Shown here: positions 37,868 to 51,713 of the stretch, one piece after another
How positions within the stretch are numbered: position 1 is the stretch's first letter
How the letters are laid out: every line of letters starts with the position of its first letter
Source: Osmia lignaria lignaria
Lineage: Eukaryota; Arthropoda; Insecta; Hymenoptera; Megachilidae
Direction: 5' to 3'
Length of the DNA: 64,000 nucleotides
Assembly: GCF_051020975.1 (NCBI RefSeq)
Contig: NW_027478169.1
Location: 1,612,001-1,676,000, forward strand
The notes under the pieces: generated by a model
What the model saw: the letters and a program-made list of their open reading frames with translations, nothing else
Database searches by the model: none
Told to the model about the DNA's origin: nothing
Made by a program: the position numbers and the translations under genes

Positions 37868-40765
37868 TCAGATGCGTACTTCTCGAGATATATCAAGATA
37901 TTTAAAAGCTCCGAAGCTGCACCAACATAATAGAGGTACAGAAACACCGTGGCCCCTTTCTTTGAGATAACTCTGCACTATTGCGAGCTGCAAATGCCAC
38001 TTCCAGCTTAGCTGTGCAGAAGAAGAACAACAAGAGGAAGAAATATTTCGAAATATGTCCGTCAGGCCCCTTTCCTTGAGATAAATCTGCAAATATCTCG
38101 GAAACGAAGCGAGCTACGGCAAAATGTTAAGAGACCTTTTTTGTAGAAAATTAGGTTTCCTACTTTTTATGTTCTATGATATTTTTTGAACAGATGCGTA
38201 GTTCTCGAGATATATCAAGATATTTAAAAGTTTCGAAGCTGCACCAACATAATAGAGGTACAGAAACACCGTGGCCTCTTTCTTTGAGATAACTCTGCAC
38301 TATTGCGAGCTGCAAATGCCACTTCGAGCTTAGCTGTGCAGAAGAAGAGCAACAAGAAGAAGAAATATCTCGAAATATGTCCGTCAGACCCCTTCCCTTG
38401 AGATAAATCTGCAAATATCTCGGAAACGAAGCGAGCTATGGCAAAATGTTAAGATACCTTTTTTGTAGAGAATTAAGTTTCCTACTTTTTATGATCTATG
38501 ATATTTTTTGATCAGATGCGTAGTTCTCGAGATATATCAAGATATTTAAAAGTTCCGAAGCCGCACCAACATAATAGATGTACAGAAACACCGTGGCCCC
38601 TCTCTCTGAGATAACTCTGCACTATTGCGAGCTGCAAATGCCACTTCGAGCTTAGCTGTGCAGAAGAAGAACAACAAGAGGAAGAAATATTTCGAAATAT
38701 GTCCGTCAGGCCCCTTTCCTTGAGATAAATCTGCAAATATCTCGGAAACGAAGCGAGCTACGGCAAAATGTTAAGAGACCTTTTTTGTAGAAAATTAGGT
38801 TTCCTACTTTTTATGTTCTATGATATTTTTTGAACAGATGCGTAGTTCTCGAGATATATCAAGATATTTAAAAGTTTCGAAGCTGCACCAACATAATAGA
38901 GGTACAGAAACACCGTGGCCTCTTTCTTTGAGATAACTCTGCACTATTGCGAGCTGCAAATGCCACTTCGAGCTTAGCTGTGCAGAAGAAGAGCAACAAG
39001 AAGAAGAAATATCTCGAAATATGTCCGTCAGACCCCTTCCCTTGAGATAAATCTGCAAATATCTCGGAAACGAAGCGAGCTATGGCAAAATGTTAAGATA
39101 CCTTTTTTGTAGAGAATTAAGTTTCCTACTTTTTATGATCTATGATATTTTTTGATCAGATGCGTAGTTCTCGAGATATATCAAGATATTTAAAAGTTCC
39201 GAAGCCGCACCAACATAATAGATGTACAGAAACACCGTGGCCCCTCTCTCTGAGATAACTCTGCACTATTGCGAGCTGCAAATGCCACTTCCAGTTTAGC
39301 TGTGCAGAAGAAGAACAACAAGAAGAAGAAATATTTCGAAATATGTCCGTCAGGCCCCTTTCCTTGAGATAAATCTGCAAATATCTCGGAAACGAAGCGA
39401 GCTATGGCAAAATGTTAAGAGACCTTTTTTGTAGAGAATTAAGTTTCCTATTTTTTATGTTCTATGATATTTTTTGATCAGATGCGTAGTTCTCGAGATA
39501 TATCAAGATATTTAAAAGTTCCGAAGCCGCACCAACATAATAGAGATACAGAAACACCGTGGCCCCTTTCTTTGAGATAACTCTGCACTATTGCGAGCTG
39601 CAGATGCCACTTCCAGCTTAGCTGTGCAGAAGAAGAACAACAAGAAGAAGAAATATCTCGAAATATGTCCGTCAGGCCCCTTTCCTTGAGATATATCTGC
39701 AAATATATCGGAAACGAAGCGAGCTATGGCAAAATGTTAAGAGACCTTTTTTGTAGAGAATTATGTTTCCTACAATTTATGTTCTATGATATTTTTTGAT
39801 CAGAAGCGTAGTTTTCGAGATATATCGAGATATTTAAAAGTTCCGCAGTCGCACCAACATAATAGATGTACAGAAACACCGTGGCCCCTTTCTTTGAGAT
39901 AACTCTGCACTATTGCGAGCTGCAAATGCCACTTCCAGTTTAGCTGTGCAGAAGAAGAACAACAAGAAGAAGAAATATTTCGAAATATGTCCGTCAGGCC
40001 CCTTCCCTTGAGATAAATCTGCATATATCTCGGAAACGAAGCGAGCTATGGCAAAATGTTAAGAGACCTTTTTTGTAGAGAATTAAGTTTCCTACTTTGT
40101 ATGTTCTATGATATTTTTTGAACAGATGCGTAGTTCTCGAGATATATCAAGATATTTAAAAGTTTCGAAGCTGCACCAACATAATAGAGGTACAGAAACA
40201 CCGTGGCCTCTTTCTTTGAGATAACTCTGCACTATTGCGAGCTGCAAATGCCACTTCGAGCTTAGCTGTGCAGAAGAAGAGCAACAAGAAGAAGAAATAT
40301 CTCGAAATATGTCCGTCAGACCCCTTCCCTTGAGATAAATCTGCAAATATCTCGGAAACGAAGCGAGCTATGGCAAAATGTTAAGATGCCTCTTTTGTAG
40401 AGAATTAAGTTTCCTACTTTTTATGTTCTATGATATTTTTTGATCAGATGCGTAGTTCTCGAGATATATCAAGATATTTAAAAGTTCCGAAGCCGCACCA
40501 ACATAATAGATGTACAGAAACACCGTGGCCCCTTTCTTTGAGATAACTCTGCACTATTGCGAGCTGCAAATGCCACTTCCAGCTTAGCTGTGCAGAAGAA
40601 GAACAACAAGAAGAAGAAGTATCTCGAAATATGTCCGTCAGGCCCCTTCCCTTGAGATAAATCTGCAAATATCTCGGAAACGAAGCGAGCTATGGCAAAA
40701 TGTTAAGATACCTTTTTTGTAGAGAATTAAGTTTCCTACTTTTTATGTTCTATGATATTTTTTGA
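37868..40765 (+). repeat. Nine-monomer block, third copy of P-Q-R-Q-R-B-S-Qt-T
   Basis: Matches 32716-35613 at an offset of 5152 bp and 29496-32393 at 8372 bp. The tenth monomer of the decamer is missing, and T is followed directly by another P at 40766. Confidence 0.82.
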
Positions 40766-42697
40766 TCAGATGCGTACTTCTCGAGATATATCAAGATATT
40801 TAAAAGCTCCGAAGCTGCACCAACATAATAGAGGTACAGAAACACCGTGGCCCCTTTCTTTGAGATAACTCTGCACTATTGCGAGCTGCAAATGCCACTT
40901 CCAGCTTAGCTGTGCAGAAGAAGAACAACAAGAGGAAGAAATATTTCGAAATATGTCCGTCAGGCCCCTTTCCTTGAGATAAATCTGCAAATATCTCGGA
41001 AACGAAGCGAGCTACGGCAAAATGTTAAGAGACCTTTTTTGTAGAAAATTAGGTTTCCTACTTTTTATGTTCTATGATATTTTTTGAACAGATGCGTAGT
41101 TCTCGAGATATATCAAGATATTTAAAAGTTTCGAAGCTGCACCAACATAATAGAGGTACAGAAACACCGTGGCCTCTTTCTTTGAGATAACTCTGCACTA
41201 TTGCGAGCTGCAAATGCCACTTCGAGCTTAGCTGTGCAGAAGAAGAGCAACAAGAAGAAGAAATATCTCGAAATATGTCCGTCAGACCCCTTCCCTTGAG
41301 ATAAATCTGCAAATATCTCGGAAACGAAGCGAGCTATGGCAAAATGTTAAGATACCTTTTTTGTAGAGAATTAAGTTTCCTACTTTTTATGATCTATGAT
41401 ATTTTTTGATCAGATCCGTAGTTCTCGAGATATATCAAGATATTTAAAAGTTCCGAAGCCGCACCAACATAATAGATGTACAGAAACACCGTGGCCCCTC
41501 TCTCTGAGATAACTCTGCACTATTGCGAGCTGCAAATGCCACTTCCAGTTTAGCTGTGCAGAAGAAGAACAACAAGAAGAAGAAATATTTCGAAATATGT
41601 CCGTCAGGCCCCTTTCCTTGAGATAAATCTGCAAATATCTCGGAAACGAAGCGAGCTATGGCAAAATGTTAAGAGACCTTTTTTGTAGAGAATTAAGTTT
41701 CCTATTTTTTATGTTCTATGATATTTTTTGATCAGATGCGTAGTTCTCGAGATATATCAAGATATTTAAAAGTTCCGAAGCCGCACCAACATAATAGAGA
41801 TACAGAAACACCGTGGCCCCTTTCTTTGAGATAACTCTGCACTATTGCGAGCTGCAGATGCCACTTCCAGCTTAGCTGTGCAGAAGAAGAACAACAAGAA
41901 GAAGAAATATCTCGAAATATGTCCGTCAGGCCCCTTTCCTTGAGATATATCTGCAAATATATCGGAAACGAAGCGAGCTATGGCAAAATGTTAAGAGACC
42001 TTTTTTGTAGAGAATTAAGTTTCCTACTTTTTATGTTCTATGATATTTTTTGATCAGATGCGTACTTCTCGAGATATATCAAGATATTTAAAAGCTCCGA
42101 AGCTGCACCAACATAATAGAGGTACAGAAACACCGTGGCCCCTTTCTTTGAGATAACTCTGCACTATTGCGAGCTGCAAATGCCACTTCCAGCTTAGCTG
42201 TGCAGAAGAAGAACAACAAGAGGAAGAAATATTTCGAAATATGTCCGTCAGGCCCCTTTCCTTGAGATAAATCTGCAAATATCTCGGAAACGAAGCGAGC
42301 TACGGCAAAATGTTAAGAGACCTTTTTTGTAGAAAATTAGGTTTCCTACTTTTTATGTTCTATGATATTTTTTGAACAGATGCGTAGTTCTCGAGATATA
42401 TCAAGATATTTAAAAGTTTCGAAGCTGCACCAACATAATAGATGTACAGAAACACCGTGGCCCCTCTCTCTGAGATAACTCTGCACTATTGCGAGCTGCA
42501 AATGCCACTTCGAGCTTAGCTGTGCAGAAGAAGAGCAACAAGAAGAAGAAATATCTCGAAATATGTCCGTCAGACCCCTTCCCTTGAGATAAATCTGCAA
42601 ATATCTCGGAAACGAAGCGAGCTATGGCAAAATGTTAAGATGCCTCTTTTGTAGAGAATTAAGTTTCCTACTTTTTATGTTCTATGATATTTTTTGA
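40444..42697 (+). repeat. Block T-P-Q-R-B-P-V, copy 1 (offset 4508 bp)
   Basis: Seven monomers repeated at 44952-47205. Both copies carry the rare GATCCGTAG in R (41411, 45919). Both also carry V, a Q/R recombinant with TTGAACAG and TTTCGAAGC followed by ATAGATGTACAG and CTCTCTCTGAG (42376, 46884). Confidence 0.82.
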
Positions 42698-44951
42698 TCA
42701 GATTCGTACTTCTCGAGATATATCAAGATATTTAAAAGCTCCGAAGCTGCACCAACATAATAGAGGTACAGAAACACCGTGGCCCCTTTCTTTGAGATAA
42801 CTCTGCACTATTGCGAGCTGCAAATGCCACTTCGAGCTTAGCTGTGCAGAAGAAGAGCAACAAGAAGAAGAAATATCTCGAAATATGTCCGTCAGACCCC
42901 TTCCCTTGAGATAAATCTGCAAATATCTCGGAAACGAAGCGAGCTATGGCAAAATGTTAAGATACCTTTTTTGTAGAGAATTAAGTTTCCTACTTTTTAT
43001 GATCTATGATATTTTTTGATCAGATCCGTAGTTCTCGAGATATATCAAGATATTTAAAAGTTCCGAAGCCGCACCAACATAATAGATGTACAGAAACACC
43101 GCGGCCCCTCTCTCTGAGATAACTCTGCACTACTGCGAGCTGCAAATGCCACTTCCAGTTTAGCTGTGCAGAAGAAGAACAACAAGAAGAAGAAATATTT
43201 CGAAATATGTCCGTCAGGCCCCTTTCCTTGAGATAAATCTGCAAATATCTCGGAAACGAAGCGAGCTATGGCAAAATGTTAAGAGACCTTTTTTGTAGAG
43301 AATTAAGTTTCCTATTTTTTATGTTCTATGATATTTTTTGATCAGATGCGTAGTTCTCGAGATATATCAAGATATTTAAAAGTTCCGAAGCCGCACCAAC
43401 ATAATAGAGATACAGAAACACCGTGGCCCCTTTCTTTGAGATAACTCTGCACTATTGCGAGCTGCAGATGCCACTTCCAGCTTAGCTGTGCAGAAGAAGA
43501 ACAACAAGAAGAAGAAATATCTCGAAATATGTCCGTCAGGCCCCTTTCCTTGAGATATATCTGCAAATATATCGGAAACGAAGCGAGCTATGGCAAAATG
43601 TTAAGAGACCTTTTTTGTAGAGAATTAAGTTTCCTACTTTTTATGTTCTATGATATTTTTTGATCAGATGCGTACTTCTCGAGATATATCAAGATATTTA
43701 AAAGCTCCGAAGCTGCACCAACATAATAGAGGTACAGAAACACCGTGGCCCCTTTCTTTGAGATAACTCTGCACTATTGCGAGCTGCAAATGCCACTTCC
43801 AGCTTAGCTGTGCAGAAGAAGAACAACAAGAGGAAGAAATATTTCGAAATATGTCCGTCAGGCCCCTTTCCTTGAGATAAATCTGCAAATATCTCGGAAA
43901 CGAAGCGAGCTACGGCAAAATGTTAAGAGACCTTTTTTGTAGAAAATTAGGTTTCCTACTTTTTATGTTCTATGATATTTTTTGAACAGATGCGTAGTTC
44001 TCGAGATATATCAAGATATTTAAAAGTTTCGAAGCTGCACCAACATAATAGAGGTACAGAAACACCGTGGCCTCTTTCTTTGAGATAACTCTGCACTATT
44101 GCGAGCTGCAAATGCCACTTCGAGCTTAGCTGTGCAGAAGAAGAGCAACAAGAAGAAGAAATATCTCGAAATATGTCCGTCAGACCCCTTCCCTTGAGAT
44201 AAATCTGCAAATATCTCGGAAACGAAGCGAGCTATGGCAAAATGTTAAGATACCTTTTTTGTAGAGAATTAAGTTTCCTACTTTTTATGATCTATGATAT
44301 TTTTTGATCAGATGCGTAGTTCTCGAGATATATCAAGATATTTAAAAGTTCCGAAGCCGCACCAACATAATAGATGTACAGAAACACCGTGGCCCCTCTC
44401 TCTGAGATAACTCTGCACTATTGCGAGCTGCAAATGCCACTTCGAGCTTAGCTGTGCAGAAGAAGAGCAACAAGAAGAAGAAATATCTCGAAATATGTCC
44501 GTCAGACCCCTTCCCTTGAGATAAATCTGCAAATATCTCGGAAACGAAGCGAGCTATGGCAAAATGTTAAGATGCCTCTTTTGTAGAGAATTAAGTTTCC
44601 TACTTTTTATGTTCTATGATATTTTTTGATCAGATGCGTAGTTCTCGAGATATATCAAGATATTTAAAAGTTCCGAAGCCGCACCAACATAATAGATGTA
44701 CAGAAACACCGTGGCCCCTTTCTTTGAGATAACTCTGCACTATTGCGAGCTGCAAATGCCACTTCGAGCTTAGCTGTGCAGAAGAAGAGCAACAAGAAGA
44801 AGAAATATCTCGAAATATGTCCGTCAGACCCCTTCCCTTGAGATAAATCTGCAAATATCTCGGAAACGAAGCGAGCTATGGCAAAATGTTAAGATGCCTC
44901 TTTTGTAGAGAATTAAGTTTCCTACTTTTTATGTTCTATGATATTTTTTGA
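42698..44951 (+). repeat. Block X-R-B-P-Q-Y-Z, copy 1 (offset 6118 bp)
   Basis: Seven monomers repeated at 48816-51069, 19 monomers away. Shared private variants are GATTCGTACTTC in X, GATCCGTAG, ACCGCGGCCCC and CACTACTGCG in R. The neighbours on both sides differ between the copies, so the block was copied as a unit. Confidence 0.84.
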
Positions 44952-47205
44952 TCAGATGCGTAGTTCTCGAGATATATCAAGATATTTAAAAGTTCCGAAG
45001 CCGCACCAACATAATAGATGTACAGAAACACCGTGGCCCCTTTCTTTGAGATAACTCTGCACTATTGCGAGCTGCAAATGCCACTTCCAGCTTAGCTGTG
45101 CAGAAGAAGAACAACAAGAAGAAGAAGTATCTCGAAATATGTCCGTCAGGCCCCTTCCCTTGAGATAAATCTGCAAATATCTCGGAAACGAAGCGAGCTA
45201 TGGCAAAATGTTAAGATACCTTTTTTGTAGAGAATTAAGTTTCCTACTTTTTATGTTCTATGATATTTTTTGATCAGATGCGTACTTCTCGAGATATATC
45301 AAGATATTTAAAAGCTCCGAAGCTGCACCAACATAATAGAGGTACAGAAACACCGTGGCCCCTTTCTTTGAGATAACTCTGCACTATTGCGAGCTGCAAA
45401 TGCCACTTCCAGCTTAGCTGTGCAGAAGAAGAACAACAAGAGGAAGAAATATTTCGAAATATGTCCGTCAGGCCCCTTTCCTTGAGATAAATCTGCAAAT
45501 ATCTCGGAAACGAAGCGAGCTACGGCAAAATGTTAAGAGACCTTTTTTGTAGAAAATTAGGTTTCCTACTTTTTATGTTCTATGATATTTTTTGAACAGA
45601 TGCGTAGTTCTCGAGATATATCAAGATATTTAAAAGTTTCGAAGCTGCACCAACATAATAGAGGTACAGAAACACCGTGGCCTCTTTCTTTGAGATAACT
45701 CTGCACTATTGCGAGCTGCAAATGCCACTTCGAGCTTAGCTGTGCAGAAGAAGAGCAACAAGAAGAAGAAATATCTCGAAATATGTCCGTCAGACCCCTT
45801 CCCTTGAGATAAATCTGCAAATATCTCGGAAACGAAGCGAGCTATGGCAAAATGTTAAGATACCTTTTTTGTAGAGAATTAAGTTTCCTACTTTTTATGA
45901 TCTATGATATTTTTTGATCAGATCCGTAGTTCTCGAGATATATCAAGATATTTAAAAGTTCCGAAGCCGCACCAACATAATAGATGTACAGAAACACCGT
46001 GGCCCCTCTCTCTGAGATAACTCTGCACTATTGCGAGCTGCAAATGCCACTTCCAGTTTAGCTGTGCAGAAGAAGAACAACAAGAAGAAGAAATATTTCG
46101 AAATATGTCCGTCAGGCCCCTTTCCTTGAGATAAATCTGCAAATATCTCGGAAACGAAGCGAGCTATGGCAAAATGTTAAGAGACCTTTTTTGTAGAGAA
46201 TTAAGTTTCCTATTTTTTATGTTCTATGATATTTTTTGATCAGATGCGTAGTTCTCGAGATATATCAAGATATTTAAAAGTTCCGAAGCCGCACCAACAT
46301 AATAGAGATACAGAAACACCGTGGCCCCTTTCTTTGAGATAACTCTGCACTATTGCGAGCTGCAGATGCCACTTCCAGCTTAGCTGTGCAGAAGAAGAAC
46401 AACAAGAAGAAGAAATATCTCGAAATATGTCCGTCAGGCCCCTTTCCTTGAGATATATCTGCAAATATATCGGAAACGAAGCGAGCTATGGCAAAATGTT
46501 AAGAGACCTTTTTTGTAGAGAATTAAGTTTCCTACTTTTTATGTTCTATGATATTTTTTGATCAGATGCGTACTTCTCGAGATATATCAAGATATTTAAA
46601 AGCTCCGAAGCTGCACCAACATAATAGAGGTACAGAAACACCGTGGCCCCTTTCTTTGAGATAACTCTGCACTATTGCGAGCTGCAAATGCCACTTCCAG
46701 CTTAGCTGTGCAGAAGAAGAACAACAAGAGGAAGAAATATTTCGAAATATGTCCGTCAGGCCCCTTTCCTTGAGATAAATCTGCAAATATCTCGGAAACG
46801 AAGCGAGCTACGGCAAAATGTTAAGAGACCTTTTTTGTAGAAAATTAGGTTTCCTACTTTTTATGTTCTATGATATTTTTTGAACAGATGCGTAGTTCTC
46901 GAGATATATCAAGATATTTAAAAGTTTCGAAGCTGCACCAACATAATAGATGTACAGAAACACCGTGGCCCCTCTCTCTGAGATAACTCTGCACTATTGC
47001 GAGCTGCAAATGCCACTTCGAGCTTAGCTGTGCAGAAGAAGAGCAACAAGAAGAAGAAATATCTCGAAATATGTCCGTCAGACCCCTTCCCTTGAGATAA
47101 ATCTGCAAATATCTCGGAAACGAAGCGAGCTATGGCAAAATGTTAAGATGCCTCTTTTGTAGAGAATTAAGTTTCCTACTTTTTATGTTCTATGATATTT
47201 TTTGA
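44952..47205 (+). repeat. Block T-P-Q-R-B-P-V, copy 2
   Basis: Second copy of 40444-42697. It is followed by a Z-type monomer (47206) where the first copy is followed by X (42698), which marks the right junction of the duplicated block. Confidence 0.82.
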
Positions 47206-48171
47206 TCAGATGCGTAGTTCTCGAGATATATCAAGATATTTAAAAGTTCCGAAGCCGCACCAACATAATAGATGTACAGAAACACCGTGGCCCCTTTCTT
47301 TGAGATAACTCTGCACTATTGCGAGCTGCAAATGCCACTTCGAGCTTAGCTGTGCAGAAGAAGAGCAACAAGAAGAAGAAATATCTCGAAATATGTCCGT
47401 CAGACCCCTTCCCTTGAGATAAATCTGCAAATATCTCGGAAACGAAGCGAGCTATGGCAAAATGTTAAGATGCCTCTTTTGTAGAGAATTAAGTTTCCTA
47501 CTTTTTATGTTCTATGATATTTTTTGATCAGATGCGTAGTTCTCGAGATATATCAAGATATTTAAAAGTTCCGAAGCCGCACCAACATAATAGATGTACA
47601 GAAACACCGTGGCCCCTTTCTTTGAGATAACTCTGCACAATTGCGAGCTGCAAATGCCACTTCCAGTTTAGCTGTGCAGAAGAAGAACAACAAGAAGAAG
47701 AAATATTTCGAAATATGTCCGTCAGGCCCCTTTCCTTGAGATAAATCTGCAAATATCTCGGAAACGAAGCGAGCTACGGCAAAATGTTAAGAGACCTTTT
47801 CTGTAGAAAATTAGGTTTCCTGCTTTTTATGTTCTATGATATTTTTTGATCAGAAGCGTAGTTTTCGAGATATATCGAGATATTTAAAAGTTCCGCAGTC
47901 GCACCAACATAATAGAGATACAGAAACACCGTGGCCCCTTTCTTTGAGATAACTCTGCACTATTGCGAGCTGCAAATGCCACTTCCAGCTTAGCTGTGCA
48001 GAAGAAGAACAACAAGAAGAAGAAATATCTCGAAATATGTCCGTCAGGCCCCTTCCCTTGAGATAAATCTGCAAATATCTCGGAAACGAAGCGAGCTATG
48101 GCAAAATGTTAAGAGACCTTATTTGTAGAGAATTAAGTTTCCTACTTTTTATGTTGTATGATAATTTTTGA
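47206..48171 (+). repeat. Block Z-R-C, copy 1 (offset 3542 bp)
   Basis: Three monomers that recur at 50748-51713. Both carry CTGCACAATTGCG (near 47636, 51178) and the tail GACCTTTTCTGTAG with TTTCCTGC. The copies part company inside the C monomer, whose tail is GCAAATATC here and GCACATATC in the other. Confidence 0.8.
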
Positions 48172-48493
48172 TCAGATGCGTAGTTCTCGAGATATATCAA
48201 GATATTTAAAAGTTCCGAAGCCGCACCAACATAATAGAGATACAGAAACACCGTGGCCCCATTCTTTGAGATAACTCTGCACTATTGCGAGCTGCAAATG
48301 CCACTTCGAGCTTAGCTGTGCAGAAGAAGAACAACAAGAAGAAGAAATAGCTCGAAATATGTCCGTCAGACCCCTTCCCGTGAGATAAATCTGCAAATAT
48401 CTCGGAAACGAAGCGAGCTATGGCAAAATGTTAAGAGACCTTTTTTGTAGAGAATTATGTTTCCTACAATTTACGTTCTATGATATTTTTTGA
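48172..48493 (+). repeat. U-type monomer displaced 25 kb from its closest relative
   Basis: Carries CCCCATTCTTTGAG, CTTCGAGCTTAG, AAATAGCTCG and CCCGTGAG. This combination is otherwise seen only in the monomer at 22734, 79 monomers to the left. The lead-ins differ (GATAATTTTTGATC here, GATATTTTTTTATC there). It sits inside P/Q-type sequence to which it is foreign. Confidence 0.7.
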
Positions 48494-48815
48494 TCAGAAG
48501 CGTAGTTTTCGAGATATATCGAGATATTTAAAAGTTCCGAAGCCGCACCAACATAATAGAGATACAGAAACACCGTGGCCCCTTTCTTTGAGATAACTCT
48601 GCACTATTGCGAGCTGCAAATGCCACTTCCAGTTTAGCTGTGCAGAAGAAGAACAACAAGAAGAAGAAATATCTCGAAATATGTCCGTCAGGCCCCTTCC
48701 CTTGAGATAAATCTGCAAATATCTCGGAAACGAAGCGAGCTATGGCAAAATGTTAAGATACCTTTTTTGTAGAGAATTAAGTTTCCTACTTTTTATGTTC
48801 TATGATATTTTTTGA

Positions 48816-51069
48816 TCAGATTCGTACTTCTCGAGATATATCAAGATATTTAAAAGCTCCGAAGCTGCACCAACATAATAGAGGTACAGAAACACCGTGG
48901 CCCCTTTCTTTGAGATAACTCTGCACTATTGCGAGCTGCAAATGCCACTTCGAGCTTAGCTGTGCAGAAGAAGAGCAACAAGAAGAAGAAATATCTCGAA
49001 ATATGTCCGTCAGACCCCTTCCCTTGAGATAAATCTGCAAATATCTCGGAAACGAAGCGAGCTATGGCAAAATGTTAAGATACCTTTTTTGTAGAGAATT
49101 AAGTTTCCTACTTTTTATGATCTATGATATTTTTTGATCAGATCCGTAGTTCTCGAGATATATCAAGATATTTAAAAGTTCCGAAGCCGCACCAACATAA
49201 TAGATGTACAGAAACACCGCGGCCCCTCTCTCTGAGATAACTCTGCACTACTGCGAGCTGCAAATGCCACTTCCAGTTTAGCTGTGCAGAAGAAGAACAA
49301 CAAGAAGAAGAAATATTTCGAAATATGTCCGTCAGGCCCCTTTCCTTGAGATAAATCTGCAAATATCTCGGAAACGAAGCGAGCTATGGCAAAATGTTAA
49401 GAGACCTTTTTTGTAGAGAATTAAGTTTCCTATTTTTTATGTTCTATGATATTTTTTGATCAGATGCGTAGTTCTCGAGATATATCAAGATATTTAAAAG
49501 TTCCGAAGCCGCACCAACATAATAGAGATACAGAAACACCGTGGCCCCTTTCTTTGAGATAACTCTGCACTATTGCGAGCTGCAGATGCCACTTCCAGCT
49601 TAGCTGTGCAGAAGAAGAACAACAAGAAGAAGAAATATCTCGAAATATGTCCGTCAGGCCCCTTTCCTTGAGATATATCTGCAAATATATCGGAAACGAA
49701 GCGAGCTATGGCAAAATGTTAAGAGACCTTTTTTGTAGAGAATTAAGTTTCCTACTTTTTATGTTCTATGATATTTTTTGATCAGATGCGTACTTCTCGA
49801 GATATATCAAGATATTTAAAAGCTCCGAAGCTGCACCAACATAATAGAGGTACAGAAACACCGTGGCCCCTTTCTTTGAGATAACTCTGCACTATTGCGA
49901 GCTGCAAATGCCACTTCCAGCTTAGCTGTGCAGAAGAAGAACAACAAGAGGAAGAAATATTTCGAAATATGTCCGTCAGGCCCCTTTCCTTGAGATAAAT
50001 CTGCAAATATCTCGGAAACGAAGCGAGCTACGGCAAAATGTTAAGAGACCTTTTTTGTAGAAAATTAGGTTTCCTACTTTTTATGTTCTATGATATTTTT
50101 TGAACAGATGCGTAGTTCTCGAGATATATCAAGATATTTAAAAGTTTCGAAGCTGCACCAACATAATAGAGGTACAGAAACACCGTGGCCTCTTTCTTTG
50201 AGATAACTCTGCACTATTGCGAGCTGCAAATGCCACTTCGAGCTTAGCTGTGCAGAAGAAGAGCAACAAGAAGAAGAAATATCTCGAAATATGTCCGTCA
50301 GACCCCTTCCCTTGAGATAAATCTGCAAATATCTCGGAAACGAAGCGAGCTATGGCAAAATGTTAAGATACCTTTTTTGTAGAGAATTAAGTTTCCTACT
50401 TTTTATGATCTATGATATTTTTTGATCAGATGCGTAGTTCTCGAGATATATCAAGATATTTAAAAGTTCCGAAGCCGCACCAACATAATAGATGTACAGA
50501 AACACCGTGGCCCCTCTCTCTGAGATAACTCTGCACTATTGCGAGCTGCAAATGCCACTTCGAGCTTAGCTGTGCAGAAGAAGAGCAACAAGAAGAAGAA
50601 ATATCTCGAAATATGTCCGTCAGACCCCTTCCCTTGAGATAAATCTGCAAATATCTCGGAAACGAAGCGAGCTATGGCAAAATGTTAAGATGCCTCTTTT
50701 GTAGAGAATTAAGTTTCCTACTTTTTATGTTCTATGATATTTTTTGATCAGATGCGTAGTTCTCGAGATATATCAAGATATTTAAAAGTTCCGAAGCCGC
50801 ACCAACATAATAGATGTACAGAAACACCGTGGCCCCTTTCTTTGAGATAACTCTGCACTATTGCGAGCTGCAAATGCCACTTCGAGCTTAGCTGTGCAGA
50901 AGAAGAGCAACAAGAAGAAGAAATATCTCGAAATATGTCCGTCAGACCCCTTCCCTTGAGATAAATCTGCAAATATCTCGGAAACGAAGCGAGCTATGGC
51001 AAAATGTTAAGATGCCTCTTTTGTAGAGAATTAAGTTTCCTACTTTTTATGTTCTATGATATTTTTTGA
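48816..51069 (+). repeat. Block X-R-B-P-Q-Y-Z, copy 2
   Basis: Second copy of 42698-44951, with all four private variants kept. Its first monomer also shares GATTCGTACTTC with the P monomer at 52036, so the start of this block has been copied more than once. Confidence 0.83.
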
Positions 51070-51713
51070 TCAGATGCGTAGTTCTCGAGATATATCAAGA
51101 TATTTAAAAGTTCCGAAGCCGCACCAACATAATAGATGTACAGAAACACCGTGGCCCCTTTCTTTGAGATAACTCTGCACAATTGCGAGCTGCAAATGCC
51201 ACTTCCAGTTTAGCTGTGCAGAAGAAGAACAACAAGAAGAAGAAATATTTCGAAATATGTCCGTCAGGCCCCTTTCCTTGAGATAAATCTGCAAATATCT
51301 CGGAAACGAAGCGAGCTACGGCAAAATGTTAAGAGACCTTTTCTGTAGAAAATTAGGTTTCCTGCTTTTTATGTTCTATGATATTTTTTGATCAGAAGCG
51401 TAGTTTTCGAGATATATCGAGATATTTAAAAGTTCCGCAGTCGCACCAACATAATAGAGATACAGAAACACCGTGGCCCCTTTCTTTGAGATAACTCTGC
51501 ACTATTGCGAGCTGCAAATGCCACTTCCAGCTTAGCTGTGCAGAAGAAGAACAACAAGAAGAAGAAATATCTCGAAATATGTCCGTCAGGCCCCTTCCCT
51601 TGAGATAAATCTGCACATATCTCGGAAACGAAGCGAGCTATGGCAAAATGTTGAGAGACCTTTTTTGTAGAGAATGAGGTTTCCTACTTTTTATGTTCTA
51701 TGATATTTTTTGA
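50748..51713 (+). repeat. Block Z-R-C, copy 2
   Basis: Copy of 47206-48171. Its Z monomer is also the last monomer of the 48816-51069 block, so the two duplications overlap by one monomer, and the segment is a mosaic of two sources. Confidence 0.78.
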
